From contig JAJZVX010000001.1 of the NCBI GenBank assembly GCA_021846985.1, forward strand, positions 310,001-374,000: 64,000 bases of DNA, given 5' to 3'. The notes below the pieces were generated by a model. That model was given only the letters and a program-made list of their open reading frames with translations, searched no databases and had not been told where the DNA came from. The translations under genes were made by a program, and so were the position numbers. Positions 14,570 through 23,629 of this stretch are shown here, piece after piece. Within the stretch, counting starts at the first letter, position 1. Each line of letters opens with the position of its first letter. This DNA is from Acidobacteriota bacterium. GTDB lineage: Bacteria; Acidobacteriota; Terriglobia; Terriglobales; Acidobacteriaceae.

Positions 14570-16644
14570 GACAGACTACCTCCGAGGGCTGGATCGACAG
14601 AAGGGGAGCGCGCCTGAATGCGCAGGGCGGCCGTTGCCGGACTGAGGCTGGGAGTCAGGGCCACAACAGTGCCGAAGGCCATGAGCACCACTCCGAGCCA
14701 TATCCATCCGACAAGCGGATTGAGAAATGCTTTGATGATCGGTTGACCGGTGGAGGGGTTGGAGCCCTCATAGACAACATAAAGATCCCAACCCGGGACG
14801 GAGTGGATGGCGACCATGGTTTGCGGCTGCTGGCTGGCGAGATAAACGCGTCTTTCCGGGGTGATCTGGAATAGCTTGTGATTGCCGCGCCAAACATCGA
14901 GGAGGGCAAACTCGGAGTCGTAGTTGGGGTTGGAATCCTGGGTGAACCCGACGCAGCGAAGGGTGTAGGGCCCGATGGACAAGCTATCGTGGAGGGCCAT
15001 CTCCTGTTCCTGGCTACGATTGAAGGCCGAACCGGCCAGACCGACAACGACGATGACCACGCCGATGTGGACGAGATAGCCGCCGTAGCGGCGGCTGTTG
15101 CGCCGGGTGAGCAGATACACGGAAGTGAGCAGGTTACGGCCCGTTTGACGCGAGATGACGCGGGAGCCCGAGAAGAACTCGCCGAGGATCGCGGTGAAGA
15201 CTGCGGCGCTCAGGGCGAAGGCTACCAGTGCGTAGAAGTGACCGGCGCTGAAGGCGCCTTGTGTCCAGGGAGTGATGCCCAAGGCGAGGCAGACGATCAC
15301 GGTGGTCCAGAGCGCCAGGACTGGGAGAACGAAGTTGCGGCGGATGCTGCGCAGCGAGGTGGAACGCCAGGGAAGAAGAGGGCCGACGCCGGTAAGGAAG
15401 AGGAGGAAGAGGCCGATGGGAACGGCCACGGCGTTATACCAGGGCGCCCCGACTGTGACCTTGCTGCCCTCTACATACTCGGAGAGGATGGGGAAGAGCG
15501 TTCCCCAGAGGATGACAAAGCAGGCAACCAACAGCACAAGGTTATTGAAGAGGAAGCTGGATTCGCGGCAAACCAGCGATTCCAGGCTGTGTTCGCTCTT
15601 CAGGTGGTCGCGCCGCAGGATATAGGTGAAGATACATACGGCCAGGGTTAGGACCATGAAGGTCACGAACCAGTTGCCGATGGAGGACTGCGCGAAAGCG
15701 TGGACGGAACTGACCAGGCCTGCTCGAGTGAGCAGCGTGCCCAGCATGGTGAGCAGGAAGGTAGAAAAGATGAGCCAGATGTTCCAGCTTTTCATCATGC
15801 CCCGCTTTTCCTGCATCATGACAGAGTGGAGAAAGGCGGTGCCGGTGAGCCATGGCATGAAACTGGCATTTTCCACCGGATCCCATCCCCAGTAGCCGCC
15901 CCAGCCGAGCACGGCGTAGGCCCAGTGCATGCCGAGAAAGATACCGAGGGTGAGGAAGAGCCAGGTGACCATGGTCCAGACGCGGGTGATTTTGATCCAT
16001 CTCTCGCCCGGGTAGCGCATCATGAGGGCGCCGAGGGCGAAGGCGAAGGGGACGGAGAAGCCGACATAGCCGAGGTAGAGCAGGGGCGGATGGATGACCA
16101 TCTCCGGGTACTGGAGCAGGGGATTGAGGCCGTTGCCGTCGGCAGGGATGGTTGCGCCGGCAACATAGCCGGGCAGGAGGGCGAAAGGCGGGGCGGCGAA
16201 GTTGAGGATAAGCAGGAAGAAGGCCTGGATGGCGGCGAGGATGGTTCCGGCGTAAGCGTAGAGCTTGACGTCGGTTTTATGGGTCAGCCTGAGAACAAAG
16301 GCGTAGCCGCCCAGCAGCCAGGCCCAGAGCAGAAGGGAACCTTCCTGGCCGCTCCAAAGTGCCGCGAATTTATAGGCTGCCGGCAAGGCGCGATTGGAGT
16401 GCTCGAGGATGTAGGTGATGGAGAAGTCGTTTGTGAAGACCGACCAAACAAGCGCAAAGGCAGCGCCCGTGGTGGCGACAAAACAGGCGATGCCGGCGCG
16501 GCGAGCAGTGTCGGCGAGCCGCTCCGGGGAGACAGGCCCGGCGCGGCCGACCGCCAGCATCCGCAGGGCAATCGTCCCAGCGGCCAAATTATAGAAAGCA
16601 AGGACCAGAGCAACGAGAAGAGAGAGACTGCCGAAGGTTGCCAT
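14566..16644 (-). CDS. ccmF: CcmF-type heme lyase subunit
   Basis: 692 aa, polytopic membrane protein. The WWD heme-handling motif is seen as WGGYWGWDPVENASFMPW, with QEGSLLLWAWLL and HPPLLYLGYVGFSVPFAFALG typical of CcmF. The periplasmic C-terminal domain contains VAIHSVPGWDLYVVYEG. CcmF with CcmH attaches heme to apocytochrome c. First gene of ccmF-ccmH-ccmI. A CRP/FNR-type palindrome lies 92 bp upstream. No ccmABCDE genes are in the window. A central stretch is almost identical in DNA to the second ccmF (see findings). Confidence 0.95.
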   Translation of the reverse strand: MATFGSLSLLVALVLAFYNLAAGTIALRMLAVGRAGPVSPERLADTARRAGIACFVATTGAAFALVWSVFTNDFSITYILEHSNRALPAAYKFAALWSGQEGSLLLWAWLLGGYAFVLRLTHKTDVKLYAYAGTILAAIQAFFLLILNFAAPPFALLPGYVAGATIPADGNGLNPLLQYPEMVIHPPLLYLGYVGFSVPFAFALGALMMRYPGERWIKITRVWTMVTWLFLTLGIFLGMHWAYAVLGWGGYWGWDPVENASFMPWLTGTAFLHSVMMQEKRGMMKSWNIWLIFSTFLLTMLGTLLTRAGLVSSVHAFAQSSIGNWFVTFMVLTLAVCIFTYILRRDHLKSEHSLESLVCRESSFLFNNLVLLVACFVILWGTLFPILSEYVEGSKVTVGAPWYNAVAVPIGLFLLFLTGVGPLLPWRSTSLRSIRRNFVLPVLALWTTVIVCLALGITPWTQGAFSAGHFYALVAFALSAAVFTAILGEFFSGSRVISRQTGRNLLTSVYLLTRRNSRRYGGYLVHIGVVIVVVGLAGSAFNRSQEQEMALHDSLSIGPYTLRCVGFTQDSNPNYDSEFALLDVWRGNHKLFQITPERRVYLASQQPQTMVAIHSVPGWDLYVVYEGSNPSTGQPIIKAFLNPLVGWIWLGVVLMAFGTVVALTPSLSPATAALRIQARSPSVDPALGGSLS

Positions 16645-16735
16645 TCAGACTCCGAAGGGGAAATCGGTGGTGATGGACGGGCAATGCGTGAGGAGCGCCG
16701 ACGTGGAACTCCACAATCATGATAACGCTTCGAGG

Positions 16736-16751
16736 TGTGACGCTGGTCACA
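16736..16751. promoter_or_regulatory. CRP/FNR-superfamily operator (TGTGA-N6-TCACA)
   Basis: TGTGACGCTGGTCACA is a perfect two-fold match to the CRP half-sites TGTGA/TCACA with the canonical 6-bp spacer. It is 92 bp upstream of the ccmF start. The second ccm cluster has an equally perfect site at 43902-43917. Expected regulator: a Crp/Fnr-family protein not present in this window. Base identity is seen directly; the regulatory role is inferred. Confidence 0.65.
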
Positions 16752-16916
16752 TTTCGAGAGGGAAGAATCTTTGCGGCGGCAGGTTATCTGGCATCCGGAG
16801 GTGGAAGGCAGGTACTGGAGGAAAGGACGGCGGCTGGGTCATCGGCCTGCGGCATGGGCCGGTTTGCCACCGGTACCCGGGCACCAGTCGTGTCATACAG
16901 TTCCGGGCCGGATGCA

Positions 16917-17072
16917 GGCGAAAGGAAGGAGAACGGACCCCCCGGGGGGGAGGGGTACTTTTGTACGGGGGGGACAGACAGGGAGCACGCCGGACGCTTC
17001 GAGCGGGAGAATGGCGGAGAGTCGCGGCATAGCTCTATTGTGCGCCATGGCGGGAAAAGATCTGCAAAGCGG
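16917..17072 (+). repeat. Dispersed intergenic element, copy B
   Basis: Plus-strand copy of the element at 4238-4396. It shares GGCGAAAGGAAGGAGAACGG followed by CCCC, a G-rich block (here GGGGGGGAGGGG), GGGAGA, GGCAT, ATTGTGCGCCA, then GGGAAA and CTGCAAAG. The copies are 156 and 159 bp with small indels. It lies between the divergent ccmF and bcs units. Confidence 0.75.
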
Positions 17073-17476
17073 CATTGATTCTCGCACTGTGGCAGGGAGC
17101 CGGTCACTCCATACTGACTAGTGATGATCGAAGTTCCACGCTGCACCGGGGCGCGGCTTTTCAGTGGATTAGGGTGGCCGGGAATAGTATCTTCAGGGCA
17201 AGGGCGCAACCGAAGGGAAGGAAGCGGGGTTGTGTTCCTGGGGTCAATGAGACAAGTCCAAGAAAACAAGAGAATTTGGTCAGCCGCATAGCAGAAAAGT
17301 GGTAGGGGTGTAACCGTGCAAGTGTTATTGTTCCGTCAACAGCATTGCGAGTAGGATTCGTGGTGTAAATGCCCCTGGGATATCCGAGCGAGACCTGGAT
17401 TACCGCAAACTGGTGGAAGAAGAAGAGTTGCAGGGCGGCGGTAGATTGGGCAAGCGCAAGAGCCATAGGTGGGAAG

Positions 17477-18985
17477 ATGACAGATCGCAAAGCGCTGGTT
17501 GACCAGAACGAAACTCCGGAAGATGTGGCGACCTTGTACTCGTGGGCCAATCTTCATGGCGCCAAGTATCGGGATTTCTCTGCCTCGCGGGCGCAGATGC
17601 GCGAGAAGGCGCGCCAGCGGGTGCAGGAAGCGATGGCAGCGGAGCGGCTGCGGGCGCAGGAGGAAGCCGAGAAGCAGAAGGTGATCGCCGCGCAGCAGGG
17701 CTCCGAGATTGTGCGCGCGGCGGAGGCGGCGCGACAGGCGGAGATGGCGGCATACCAGACGCTTCAGGCCGCGCAGCAGGCGGCGGCCTGGCAGCAGAGC
17801 CGGCTGGGCGGAGATAGAGTGCCGGCGGTTCCGAACGCCGGGTCCGGGTCTTTTGCGGCTTCACCGATATCCGGGTCACAGCCCGCCTTTGATCCGCAGG
17901 CGGGACCGTTGACGTACCAGGCGGAAGCGCGCGCGCCGCTCGGAATTCCTCCGGGCTATGCGCAGGCGTCATTTCAGCGTGCGGAGAGTTACCCATCAAG
18001 GCGCACCACCCTGCCGGTCGAGGAGTCGAGAGAGGATGCGGGCCGTCCGGCGTGGCTGACATCGGAAAGGGCGGAAGCGGTCCCTGCGCCTCTTGCGCCG
18101 ACGCCGGAAGATACGCTGCAAGGGTCAAGAGACCGGCTGACGACGCGGTGGTTTGCGCTCAAGGGGGTTTTCGAGGGAGCGGGCGCGACGGCGGAAGCGG
18201 CGCCCAACCAGGTTCAGACGCCGTCGCGGGCGCCGGTCCTGGCGTTCTTTTCACTTGCGGGTGGCGTGGGGAAGACGAGTCTTGTGGCCACGCTGGGACG
18301 GGCGCTTTCAGCGTACGGTGAGCGGGTGCTGCTGGTGGATACCGCCGCGTACGGACTCCTGCCGTTCTTTTTCGGGGCGCGCGATCAGCGTCCGGGCATG
18401 CTGCGGACCTTCAATCCGCCCAGCTCGAGCAGCGATGCGCCGATCCAGATGGTGACCCTGGAAACCGAATCGCTGGGGCCGGAAAACGCGGCGCAGGAGG
18501 CGCTGACGACAGAGATTGTTCGCAACGCGCACGGAGCCAGCCGGGTGATTGTGGATCTGGCGACGGCTTCCGGAACGATTACCCGTCGCATTCTGCGCAT
18601 GGCGCCGACGGTGGTGGTTCCGCTGGCGGCGGATATGAGCTCGGTGGTGAGCGTGGGCTCGATCGACGCATTTTTCCAGCACAACGCGGGAGTATCGGGC
18701 AAGGCCATCAGGCCCTACTACCTGCTTAACCAGTTTGATCCGTCTCTTCCGCTGCATCTGGATGTGCGGGAGGTGCTGCGCGAACAATTGGGCGACCGCC
18801 TGCTGCCGTTTGTGATCCGGAGGGCTCCGGCAGTGAGCGAGGCGCTGGCGGAGGGAATGACGGTGATGGATTATGCTCCCGGGTCGCCGGCGGCAGAGGA
18901 CATGAACAGCCTGGCTTCGTGGGTGAAGAGCCTGGCGGCGCCGGCGGCCAGCGGGCACCGCGGAGTGCGATGGAGCGAACGATGA
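17477..18985 (+). CDS. bcsQ: BcsQ-like ParA/MinD ATPase of the cellulose operon with BcsR-like N-terminus
   Basis: 502 aa from ATG 17477, preceded by AGGTGGGAAG; the track start at 17369 has no such signal. Residues ~10-40 (ETPEDVATLYSWANLHGAKYRDFSASR) form a short motif region seen at the N-terminus of cellulose-operon accessory proteins. An Ala/Gln/Glu-rich coiled coil (40-115) and a Pro-rich linker follow. From ~250 it is a SIMIBI ATPase: FFSLAGGVGKTSLVATLGRAL (deviant Walker A) and VIVDLATASGTITRRIL. BcsQ proteins help localise the synthase at the membrane. It overlaps bcsAB by 4 bp (ATGA). Confidence 0.85.
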   Translation: MTDRKALVDQNETPEDVATLYSWANLHGAKYRDFSASRAQMREKARQRVQEAMAAERLRAQEEAEKQKVIAAQQGSEIVRAAEAARQAEMAAYQTLQAAQQAAAWQQSRLGGDRVPAVPNAGSGSFAASPISGSQPAFDPQAGPLTYQAEARAPLGIPPGYAQASFQRAESYPSRRTTLPVEESREDAGRPAWLTSERAEAVPAPLAPTPEDTLQGSRDRLTTRWFALKGVFEGAGATAEAAPNQVQTPSRAPVLAFFSLAGGVGKTSLVATLGRALSAYGERVLLVDTAAYGLLPFFFGARDQRPGMLRTFNPPSSSSDAPIQMVTLETESLGPENAAQEALTTEIVRNAHGASRVIVDLATASGTITRRILRMAPTVVVPLAADMSSVVSVGSIDAFFQHNAGVSGKAIRPYYLLNQFDPSLPLHLDVREVLREQLGDRLLPFVIRRAPAVSEALAEGMTVMDYAPGSPAAEDMNSLASWVKSLAAPAASGHRGVRWSER

Positions 18986-21900
18986 CGGCATCAAGCCTTT
19001 GGCAGGATATTGGGGCGGGGGAGAATTTTTTCACCAAGACGGCCCGCCTGGTGTTTCTGCTTGTGGCCGCGGGGATTTTCTATTTTCTGGCCGTACTTCC
19101 GCTGACATGGCCGCAACAGGCGGTACTGGGGCTGCTGTCGCTGTTGATGGCGATGGCGCTTTCGCGCAGTTCGGACTCGTATCTGGTGACGCTGACGCTG
19201 ATGATGATGTCGATGTTCTGCACGTTCCGGTACGGCTACTGGCGGATCATGCAGGTGGCTCAGTTTTTCAAGGATCCGGCCAATCACTGGGGCGCGCTGG
19301 ACGCATTTTTTATCTTCAGCCTGTTGCTGGCAGAGGTGTATGCGTTCGTCATTTTGTTTCTGGGGTATTTTCAGACCATCTGGCCGCTGCGGCGGGCGCC
19401 GGTGGCGCTGCCGGACAATGCAGAGGAATGGCCTCATGTGGATGTGCTGATTCCGACGTACAACGAGCCCCTGGACGTGGTTCGCTTCACGGCCCTGGGA
19501 GCGCTGAACATGGACTGGCCGGCGGACAAGCTGCACGTCTATATTCTGGACGACGGGAGGCGCAAGGAGTTTGAGGCATTCGCGTTCGAGGCGGGAATTG
19601 GCTACAAGACGCGGCCGGACAACAAACACGCCAAGGCCGGCAACATCAACACGGCGCTGAAGAGCATCACGTCGCCGTACGTGGCAATCTTCGATTCCGA
19701 CCACGTGCCGACGCGCAGTTTTCTGCAGATGACGATGGGATGGTTTTTGCGGGATAGCAAGCTGGCGATGCTGCAGACGCCGCACCATTTTTATTCGCCG
19801 GATCCGTTCGAGCGGAACCTGGGGCAGTTCCGCGTGATTCCCAACGAAGGGGAGCTATTTTACGGGATCGTGCAGGACGGGAACGACTTCTGGAACGCCT
19901 CGTTTTTCTGCGGTTCGTGCGCGGTGTTGCGGCGCACGGCGCTGGACGAGATCGGCGGGGTTGCGGTGGAGACGGTGACGGAAGACGCGCATACCTCGCT
20001 GCGCATGCAGATGAACGGCTGGAACACGGCGTATATCAACATTCCGCAGGCGGCGGGACTGGCGACGGAGCGGCTTTCGGCGCACGTGGGTCAGCGCATC
20101 CGCTGGGCGCGGGGCATGATTCAGATTCTGCGAACCGACAACCCGATGTTCGCGCCGGGGCTGAAGTTTCCGCAGCGGCTCTGCTACCTGAATGCCATGT
20201 GCCATTTTCTTTACGCGGTGCCGCGGCTGATTTTTTTGACGGCGCCGCTGATTTACCTCTTGCTGAACCACACCAATATACCCGGGTACTGGGCGGGGAT
20301 TCTGGCCTACGCGCTTCCGCACCTGGTTCTGTCGAACGTGACGAACTCGCGCATCCAGGGCGAGCACCGTCACTCGTGGTGGAACGAGATTTATGAGACG
20401 GTTCTGTCTCCGTACATTCTTCTTCCGACGATGATGGCGCTGATCAATCCCAAACTGGGGAAGTTCAATGTGACGGCCAAGGGCGGGGTGGTGAAGCGCA
20501 CATTTTTCGACAGCCGGATCGCGCAGCCATTTCTGGTGATGCTGCTGTTCAATTTGGCCGGACTGCTGGTGGCGATCCCGCGATACTTTCTGTGGGACCG
20601 GGACCGTCCGGGCACGGTTCTGATGAATGTGGCGTGGTGCTGCTTCAACGTTGTGATACTGGGCGTGGCGACGGCGGTGGCGCGGGAGATGCGGCAGTTG
20701 CGCACCACGGTGCGCATCAGCATGGTGACCCCGGTGATGGTAACGCTGCCGGACGGGCGGACAGTCTCGGGCGAGACTATGGATTTGTCATCCGGGGGCA
20801 CCTGCATCCGCCTGGATGAAAGTGTGGAGGCAGCGGCGCAGTCGCAGGTGCGGCTGACCTTCCCGATGCCAACCTCCTTATCGGATCTGCCGGCGGCCGT
20901 AGTGGCCGCTGAGGGTTCGCTGCTGAGGGTTCATTTCACAGAGCTTTCGATTGCCGAACAGGAAGTGCTGACCATGGTTCTCTACTCGAGGGCGGACTCA
21001 TGGCTGGGCTGGGGCGAGTCCCGGGAAAGTGACAACATTCTGCGCAGCCTGGCGCGCATCTTCCAGATTTCGATGCGAGGACTGGCATCGACACTGGGGA
21101 GCCTGTTTGGAGGCGGGGACAGCGGCGCGAAGAAGCGGCGGACGCTGTCGGCAGCGAGCCAGGCGGCGATTCTGGGGCTGGCGTTTCTACTGGCGGGCAT
21201 GCCGCGCGCAGTTCTGGGCCAGCCGCAGGGGTATGCCGGAGCGTTGCAGAAGGGGACGACGGACAAGAATCCGCCGGTAGCGCCCGGGCAGTTCCGCGAC
21301 ACCTTCACGCTGAAGGACGCCGGATCGCCGCAGATCGAGTTGCACGGCATCGACTCGATGCACAACATCTACTTCACGCTGCCGCAGACGCACGTGGCGA
21401 GCGCGGCGAAGATACACATTTATTATGCGTTTTCACCGAGCCTGCTGCCGCAGCTGAGCCACCTGAAGCTGCTATTGAACGGGACGCTGTTTGCGACCAT
21501 CCAGCCCACGCCGGGGCAGCTGGGAGGCTCGAGCAGCAAGGACGAGGAGGCGGAGTTTACGATCCCGCCGGATCTTCTGGTGCACGACAATACGCTGACC
21601 ATCGAGTTCATCGGGCATTACACGATGGTTTGCGAAGACCCGGCCAATACGACGTTGTGGGCGCGCGTACACCGTACGACCTATTTGAACGTCGAAGGCA
21701 ACCTTCTGCCTTTGGCGGACGATCTGAAGCAGTTGCCCATACCGTTTCTCGACCCGGCGGTGATTCAGCCGCTGAGCATTCCGGTGGTCTTTCCGAGCGC
21801 TCCGTCGTTCAAGGAGATTCAGGCGGCGGGGGTGGTGACGAGCTACTTCGGGATGATTTCAGAGAACCGGCCGGTGCGTTTTCCGGTGCAGATCGGCGCC

Positions 21901-23394
21901 ATTCCGGCGGGCAACGCGATTGTGGTTGCGGAGAATCCGGGCAAACTGCCGGCGGCGCTGAACCTGCAGACGGCGGCCTCGGCAACGGTGGCCATGCGCA
22001 CCAACCCGGCGGATCCTTACGGCAAAGTGCTGGTGGTGACGGGAGGCGACGCGGACCAGATGTTGCGGGCCGCCCAGGCGGTGGCCCTGCATACGAGTCT
22101 GCTGCAAGGGCCGCAAACGACCATTGATGTGTTGCAGCTTCCGGAGCAGCAGCAGCCGGACGCGGCGCCGCGATGGGCGCGGACAGACCAGACCATCGCG
22201 CTATGGAACTATGCCACGGCGGACCAGTTGCAGGGGGATGGGTCGGCGCCGCTGAATGTGTATTTCCGCATCGCGCCGGACATCTTCTATTCCGACCGGC
22301 CCAATGCCGTATTGCACCTGGTTTACCGGTACAACTCGATCCCCATAGGGCCGATATCGAGCATGCAGGTTCGCATCAACAATGCGTTTTTGAGCTCGGT
22401 GCCGCTGATACCGGGGCAGGAGGCTTCGCGGCGAACACAACTGGACGTGCCGGTGCCGGTGGTGAACCTGCGTCCGTTTTCGAACTCGCTATCCTTCGAT
22501 TTCACCTTCCAACTGCTGAAGAAGGGAGGCTGCCAGGATACGACGCCGATCAACATGCAGGGGGCGATTCTGCGCGACACATATCTGGACCTGCGCGGCT
22601 ATCCGCACTATGCGCCCATGCCGAACCTGGAGATCTTCGCCAATGCGGGATTTCCGTTCACGCGGCGAGCGGATTTGAGCGAGACGACGGTGGTTCTGCC
22701 GCCGGCGCCGACGGTGCAGGAGATTGAAATGTTCGTCACGCTGATGGGCCACTTTGGGCGTCAGACGGGCTTTCCGGCGCTGCGGGTGACGGTGGCGGGC
22801 GCGGATGCGATGCGGGATGGAGCGTCGGCCGATTTTCTGGTGATCGGGACAGGCGACGACCAGCCGGGATTTGACAAGCTGGCCAACCGTCTCCCTGTCG
22901 CGCTGCACAGCGCGCAGGTGCAGGTGCAGGACACGCAGGGATTTTTCGCGCCGCTGCATCACGCATGGTGGAAGCAGCGCGCGAACGAGCATGTGGAGTC
23001 GGGCACGATGGTAGCCGTGGGCACGCCGGACGCGGTGATGGAGGGGATTGAATCGCCTTACGACCCGATGGGGGGGCGCAGCGTGGTGGCGATCCACCTG
23101 CGCGACACAACGACGTTTGAGCCGTTCATGGAGACGTTTCTGAATGTGCAGCAGGCCAGCGACATTGCGGGGACGGTGTCTGTGCTGCACGGCACGGAGT
23201 TTCGTTCGTTCCGGATCGGCTCCGGGGTCTATCATGTGGGCGTGCTGCCGTGGTGGACGCGGCTGACGTTGTGGTTCATGCAGGTGCCCTGGCTGGCCGC
23301 GGTGATTGTTGTCATTCTGGCCTTCCTTCTGGCAACCTGGACGCGCCAATGGCTGCGAGTGAAGGCCCGGGCGCGGCTAAAGGGCGACGATTGA
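18982..23394 (+). CDS. bcsAB: Cellulose synthase BcsA-BcsB fusion, c-di-GMP-responsive
   Basis: 1470 aa from the ATG in the ATGA overlap with bcsQ; ATG 18970 is an alternative. The BcsA half has membrane helices and a GT2 core: D154 in DVLIPTYNEP, D238xD240 in DSDHVP, E334-D335 in TED and Q371RIRW. It polymerises UDP-glucose to beta-1,4-glucan. A PilZ domain follows with R574-R578 (RTTVR) and D601 (DLSSGG), the complete c-di-GMP site. A hydrophobic segment at ~728-750 separates the periplasmic BcsB half, which ends with a C-terminal membrane helix (VPWLAAVIVVILAFLLATW). BcsA-BcsB fusions are known but not the enterobacterial arrangement. Confidence 0.95.
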   Translation: MTASSLWQDIGAGENFFTKTARLVFLLVAAGIFYFLAVLPLTWPQQAVLGLLSLLMAMALSRSSDSYLVTLTLMMMSMFCTFRYGYWRIMQVAQFFKDPANHWGALDAFFIFSLLLAEVYAFVILFLGYFQTIWPLRRAPVALPDNAEEWPHVDVLIPTYNEPLDVVRFTALGALNMDWPADKLHVYILDDGRRKEFEAFAFEAGIGYKTRPDNKHAKAGNINTALKSITSPYVAIFDSDHVPTRSFLQMTMGWFLRDSKLAMLQTPHHFYSPDPFERNLGQFRVIPNEGELFYGIVQDGNDFWNASFFCGSCAVLRRTALDEIGGVAVETVTEDAHTSLRMQMNGWNTAYINIPQAAGLATERLSAHVGQRIRWARGMIQILRTDNPMFAPGLKFPQRLCYLNAMCHFLYAVPRLIFLTAPLIYLLLNHTNIPGYWAGILAYALPHLVLSNVTNSRIQGEHRHSWWNEIYETVLSPYILLPTMMALINPKLGKFNVTAKGGVVKRTFFDSRIAQPFLVMLLFNLAGLLVAIPRYFLWDRDRPGTVLMNVAWCCFNVVILGVATAVAREMRQLRTTVRISMVTPVMVTLPDGRTVSGETMDLSSGGTCIRLDESVEAAAQSQVRLTFPMPTSLSDLPAAVVAAEGSLLRVHFTELSIAEQEVLTMVLYSRADSWLGWGESRESDNILRSLARIFQISMRGLASTLGSLFGGGDSGAKKRRTLSAASQAAILGLAFLLAGMPRAVLGQPQGYAGALQKGTTDKNPPVAPGQFRDTFTLKDAGSPQIELHGIDSMHNIYFTLPQTHVASAAKIHIYYAFSPSLLPQLSHLKLLLNGTLFATIQPTPGQLGGSSSKDEEAEFTIPPDLLVHDNTLTIEFIGHYTMVCEDPANTTLWARVHRTTYLNVEGNLLPLADDLKQLPIPFLDPAVIQPLSIPVVFPSAPSFKEIQAAGVVTSYFGMISENRPVRFPVQIGAIPAGNAIVVAENPGKLPAALNLQTAASATVAMRTNPADPYGKVLVVTGGDADQMLRAAQAVALHTSLLQGPQTTIDVLQLPEQQQPDAAPRWARTDQTIALWNYATADQLQGDGSAPLNVYFRIAPDIFYSDRPNAVLHLVYRYNSIPIGPISSMQVRINNAFLSSVPLIPGQEASRRTQLDVPVPVVNLRPFSNSLSFDFTFQLLKKGGCQDTTPINMQGAILRDTYLDLRGYPHYAPMPNLEIFANAGFPFTRRADLSETTVVLPPAPTVQEIEMFVTLMGHFGRQTGFPALRVTVAGADAMRDGASADFLVIGTGDDQPGFDKLANRLPVALHSAQVQVQDTQGFFAPLHHAWWKQRANEHVESGTMVAVGTPDAVMEGIESPYDPMGGRSVVAIHLRDTTTFEPFMETFLNVQQASDIAGTVSVLHGTEFRSFRIGSGVYHVGVLPWWTRLTLWFMQVPWLAAVIVVILAFLLATWTRQWLRVKARARLKGDD

Positions 23395-23629
23395 TGACAA
23401 AACGGACGCAGGCGATGCGCGGCTAGGCGCGATTACCGGTCGGGCATGGGTAGAATGGCGAGAGAACGAGAGTTGCAGGGAACGCAGAATCGAGCGTTCC
23501 GGATTCGGCCTGGCTGACAGGGGATTGCGGGTCTCGGATGGAGATGCGGGTGGTTGCCGCGGCGGCATCCTGCCACCAAGGAGGCGGCCGGGTGTGGCTC
23601 ATCGAGAAGCGAAGGTCTTTGGGAGAGTG

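Larger units (their letters stand above)
16645..17476. other. Divergent intergenic region between ccmF and the cellulose operon
   Basis: 832 bp without a supported gene; ORFs listed here are low-confidence frames through G/C runs. It holds a perfect CRP-type palindrome at 16736-16751 and copy B of the dispersed element at 16917-17072. A GTAC-TTTT-GTAC mini-hairpin flanked by G-runs sits inside that element. The remainder upstream of 17477 should contain the bcs promoter, but no clear -35/-10 pair could be chosen. Confidence 0.6.

Noticed and set aside
15700-16722. 340-aa plus-strand ORF opposite ccmF
   Set aside because: Charged Glu/Gly-rich shadow; a matching shadow exists opposite the second ccmF, as expected from their shared DNA.
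16667-17121. Several overlapping 115-160 aa ORFs in the ccm-bcs gap
   Set aside because: They run through poly-G/poly-C blocks of the dispersed element, lack SD sequences and have no domain-like pattern.
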